Shown piece after piece: positions 61,623 through 64,000 of a DNA stretch of 64,000 nt. The DNA comes from Taudactylus pleione (Eukaryota > Chordata > Amphibia > Anura > Myobatrachidae): contig JAUIMM010002314.1 in the NCBI GenBank assembly GCA_031769625.1, positions 186,001 to 250,000 of the forward strand. Direction: 5' to 3'. How positions within the stretch are numbered: position 1 is the first letter of the stretch; every line of letters starts with the position of its first letter. Under the pieces are notes generated by a model. That model did no database searches. It saw nothing but the letters and a program-made list of their open reading frames with translations, and was not told the origin of the DNA. The position numbers and the translations under genes are program-made.

Positions 61623-64000
61623 TCCTCTTGTAGCAAACACAGACAGCTCAAAATTTCACTGGATGTGTTGAAGACCAAGACCCACAAATGTGATGTGAAA
61701 TGGTTTTTCTCTCATGTTGTGTTTAAGAGAAAACAGCAAATGCACGTTTTAGGCCAAAATGCATTGAAAGCAATGGAAATAACAAAAGTGCATCCTTTGT
61801 GTTATCTCCTCTTGTAGCAAACACAGACAGCTCAAAATTTCACCAGATCTGTTGAAGACCAAGACCCACAAATGTGATGTGAAATGGTTTTTCTCCCATG
61901 TTGCATTTAAGAGAAAACAGCAAATGAACGTTTTAGGCCAAAATGCATTGAAAACAATGGAAACAACAAAAGCGCATACTTTGTGTTATCTCCTCTTGTA
62001 GCAAACACAGACAGCTCAAAATTTCACTGGATGTGTTGAAGACCAAGACCCACAAATGTGATGTGAAATGGTTTTTCTCTCATGTTGTGTTTAAGAGAAA
62101 ACAGCAAATGCACGTTTTAGGCCAAAATGCATTGAAAGCAATGGAAATAACAAAAGCGCATCCTTTGTGTTATCTCCTCTTGTAGCAAACACAGACAGCT
62201 CAAAATTTCACTGGATGTGTTGAAGACCAAGACCCACAAATGTGATGTGAAATGGTTTTTCTCCCATGTTGCGTTTAAGAGAAAACAGCAAATGCATGTT
62301 TTAGGCCAAAATGCATTGAAAGCAATGGAAACAACAAAAGCGCATACATTGTGATATCTCCTCTTGTAGCAAACACAGGCAGCTCAAAATTTCACAGCAT
62401 GTGTTGAAGACCAAGACCCACAAATGTGATGTGAAATGGTTTTCTCTCATGTTGCGTTTAAGAGAAAACTGCAAATGCACGTTTTAGGCCAAAATGCATT
62501 GAAAGCAATGGAAATAACAAAAGCGGATACTTTGTGTTATCTCCTCTTGTAGCAAACACAGACAGCTCAAAATTTCACCAGATCTGTTGAAGACCAAGAC
62601 CCACAAATGTGATGTGAAATGGTTTTTCTCCCATGTTGCATTTAAGAGAAAACAGCAAATGAACGTTTTAGGCCAAAATGCATTGAAAGCAATGGAAATA
62701 ACAAAAGCGCATACTTTGTGTTATCTCCTCTTGTAGCAAACACAGACAGCTCAAAATTTCACCAGATCTGTTGAAGACCAAGACCCAGAAATGTGATGTG
62801 AAATGGTTTTTCTCCCATGTTGCGTTTAAGAGAAAACAGCAAATGCACGTTTTAGGCCAAAATGCATTGAAAACAATGGAAACAACAAAAGCGCATACTT
62901 TGTGTTATCTCCTCTTGTAGCAAACACAGACAGCTCAAAATTTCACTGGATGTGTTGAAGACCAAGACCTACAAATGTGATGTGAAATGGTTTTTCTCCC
63001 ATGTTGCGTTTAAGAGAAAACAGCAATTGCTCGTTTTAAGCCAAAATGCATTGAAAGCAATGGAAACAACAAAAGCGCATACTTTGTGTTATCTCCTCTT
63101 GTAGCAAACACAGACAGCTCAAAATTTCACTGGATGTGTTGAAGACCAAGACCCACAAATGTGATGTGAAATGGTTTTTCTCTCATGTTGCGTTTAAGAG
63201 AAAACTGCAAATGCACGTTTTAGGCCAAAATGCATTGAAAGCAATGGAAATAACAAAAGCACATACTTTGTGTTATCTCCTCTTGTAACAAACACAGACA
63301 GCTCAAAATTTCACTGGATGTGTTGAAGACCAAGACCCACAAATGTGATGTGAAATGGCTTTTCTCTCATGTTGTGTTTAAGAGAAAACAGCAAATGCAC
63401 GTTTTAGGCCAAAATGCTTTGAAAGCAATGGAAACAACAAAAGCACATACTTTGTGTTATCTCCTCTTGTAGCAAACACAGACAGCTCAAAATTTCACTG
63501 GATGTGTTGAAGACCAAGACCCACAAATGTGATGTGAAATGGTTTTTCTCCCATGTTGCGTTTAAGAGAAAACAGCAATTGCTCGTTTTAGGCCAAAATG
63601 CATTGAAAGCAATGGAAACAACAAAAGCGCATACTTTGTGTTATCTCCTCTTGTAGCAAACACAGACAGCTCAAAATTTCACTGGATGTGTTGAAGACCA
63701 AGACCCACAAATGTGATGTGAAATGGTTTTTCTCCCATGTTGCGTTTAAGAGAAAACAGCAAATGCATGTTTTAGGCCAAAATGCATTGAAAGCAATGGA
63801 AACAACAAAAGCGCATACATTGTGATATCTCCTCTTGTAGCAAACACAGACAGCTCAAAATGTCAATGGATGTGTTGAAGACCAAGACACACAAATGTGA
63901 TGTGAAATTGTTTTTCTCCCATGTTGCGTTTAAGAGAAAACAGCAATTGCTCGTTTTAGGCCAAAATGCATTGAAAGCAATGGAAACAACAAAAGCGCAT
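61623..64000 (+). repeat. Mosaic tail of the array, 12 monomers plus a 171-bp partial
   Basis: The first seven monomers (61623-62909) follow 55000-56286 at an offset of 6,623, except that they lack the ttcatcttgtagg marker and have gcattg in place of gctttg. The next two (62910-63277) resemble 38625-38992. The monomer at 63278 combines taacaaacacag with a private ggcttttctc and gctttg/aaagc, a combination seen nowhere else here. The last partial monomer is the atgtcaatgg/gacacacaa type. The array continues past the window edge. Confidence 0.88.

Larger units (their letters stand above)
1..64000 (+). repeat. 184-bp satellite DNA array, 347 full monomers plus one partial, all head to tail
   Basis: The start motif tcctcttgta recurs about every 184 bases from base 1 to base 63830, always on the given strand. 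Most monomers are exactly 184 bp; the rest are mainly 183 or 185, with rare 176, 180, 186 and 187 bp forms. Summing block lengths gives 347 complete monomers by base 63829, a net loss of 19 bp against a perfect 184-bp grid. Nothing non-satellite interrupts the array, so no stretch of it contains a gene. Monomers of this size in uniform long arrays with higher-order structure are typical of eukaryotic centromeric or pericentromeric satellites; that placement is inferred, not shown. The family is not one I recognise. G+C counted by hand on one consensus monomer is 72 of 184. Confidence 0.98.

Noticed and set aside
1..64000. CRISPR array, because of long regular repeats
   Set aside because: Repeats are 184 bp, contiguous and without unique spacers; the apparent spacers would be diverged copies of the same monomer.
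1..64000. Inverted monomers or a transposon insertion hidden in the array
   Set aside because: The start motif and the ttttaggccaaaa block appear on the given strand in every monomer I followed, and block lengths sum to whole monomers, leaving no room for an insertion.

Overview
The whole 64,000-base window is one uninterrupted, head-to-tail satellite DNA array. The monomer is 184 bp (about 39% G+C by hand count of one consensus copy). The window opens exactly at my chosen monomer start (tcctcttgta) and holds 347 complete monomers plus a 171-bp partial one. Net length drift across all of them is only -19 bp. Every monomer lies in the same orientation. I see no transposon, inversion, unrelated spacer, tRNA, rRNA, CRISPR array or credible protein-coding gene. 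Open reading frames exist on both strands, but they are the satellite monomer read through in different frames.

This suggests a eukaryotic (peri)centromeric or other heterochromatic block. The monomer is close to nucleosome-plus-linker length, the array has nested higher-order repeats (HORs), and four positions per monomer show the CG/TG/CA triad left by decay of methylated CpG. That decay implies germline cytosine methylation, as in vertebrates, many plants and some invertebrates. I do not recognise the family and cannot name the species.

Layout: (1) 1-10291, a 25-monomer HOR, then a 22-monomer copy and a degraded 9-monomer copy. (2) 10292-21880, units of 9, 7, 19, 9 and 19 monomers; 13234-16729 recurs at 18385-21880, and the 7-monomer unit recurs at 16730-18384 with two extra monomers. 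(3) 20409-25192, a 13-monomer unit twice in tandem, its first copy overlapping the end of the previous block. (4) 25193-28504, a 6-monomer unit (1,104 bp) three times. (5) 28505-32552, a 22-monomer unit beginning with the cacgagatg-type monomer. (6) 32553-41384 and 41385-50583, super-units of 48 and 50 monomers (8.8 and 9.2 kb), with a third, shorter version at 50584-56470. (7) 56471-61622, a 14-monomer unit (2,576 bp) twice, then a mosaic tail to the window end.

Neighbouring monomers differ at many diagnostic positions, while the same monomer in successive HOR copies is almost identical. That is the signature of repeated unequal exchange or segmental amplification. Several monomers are chimeras that mark the exchange points. 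The main points for a second look are the chimeric junctions, a cluster of private indels at 46.5-47.1 kb that may be an assembly or consensus problem, an old dimer rhythm inside the HORs, the CpG-decay pattern, and a short hypervariable window in the monomer flanked by near-invariant blocks.
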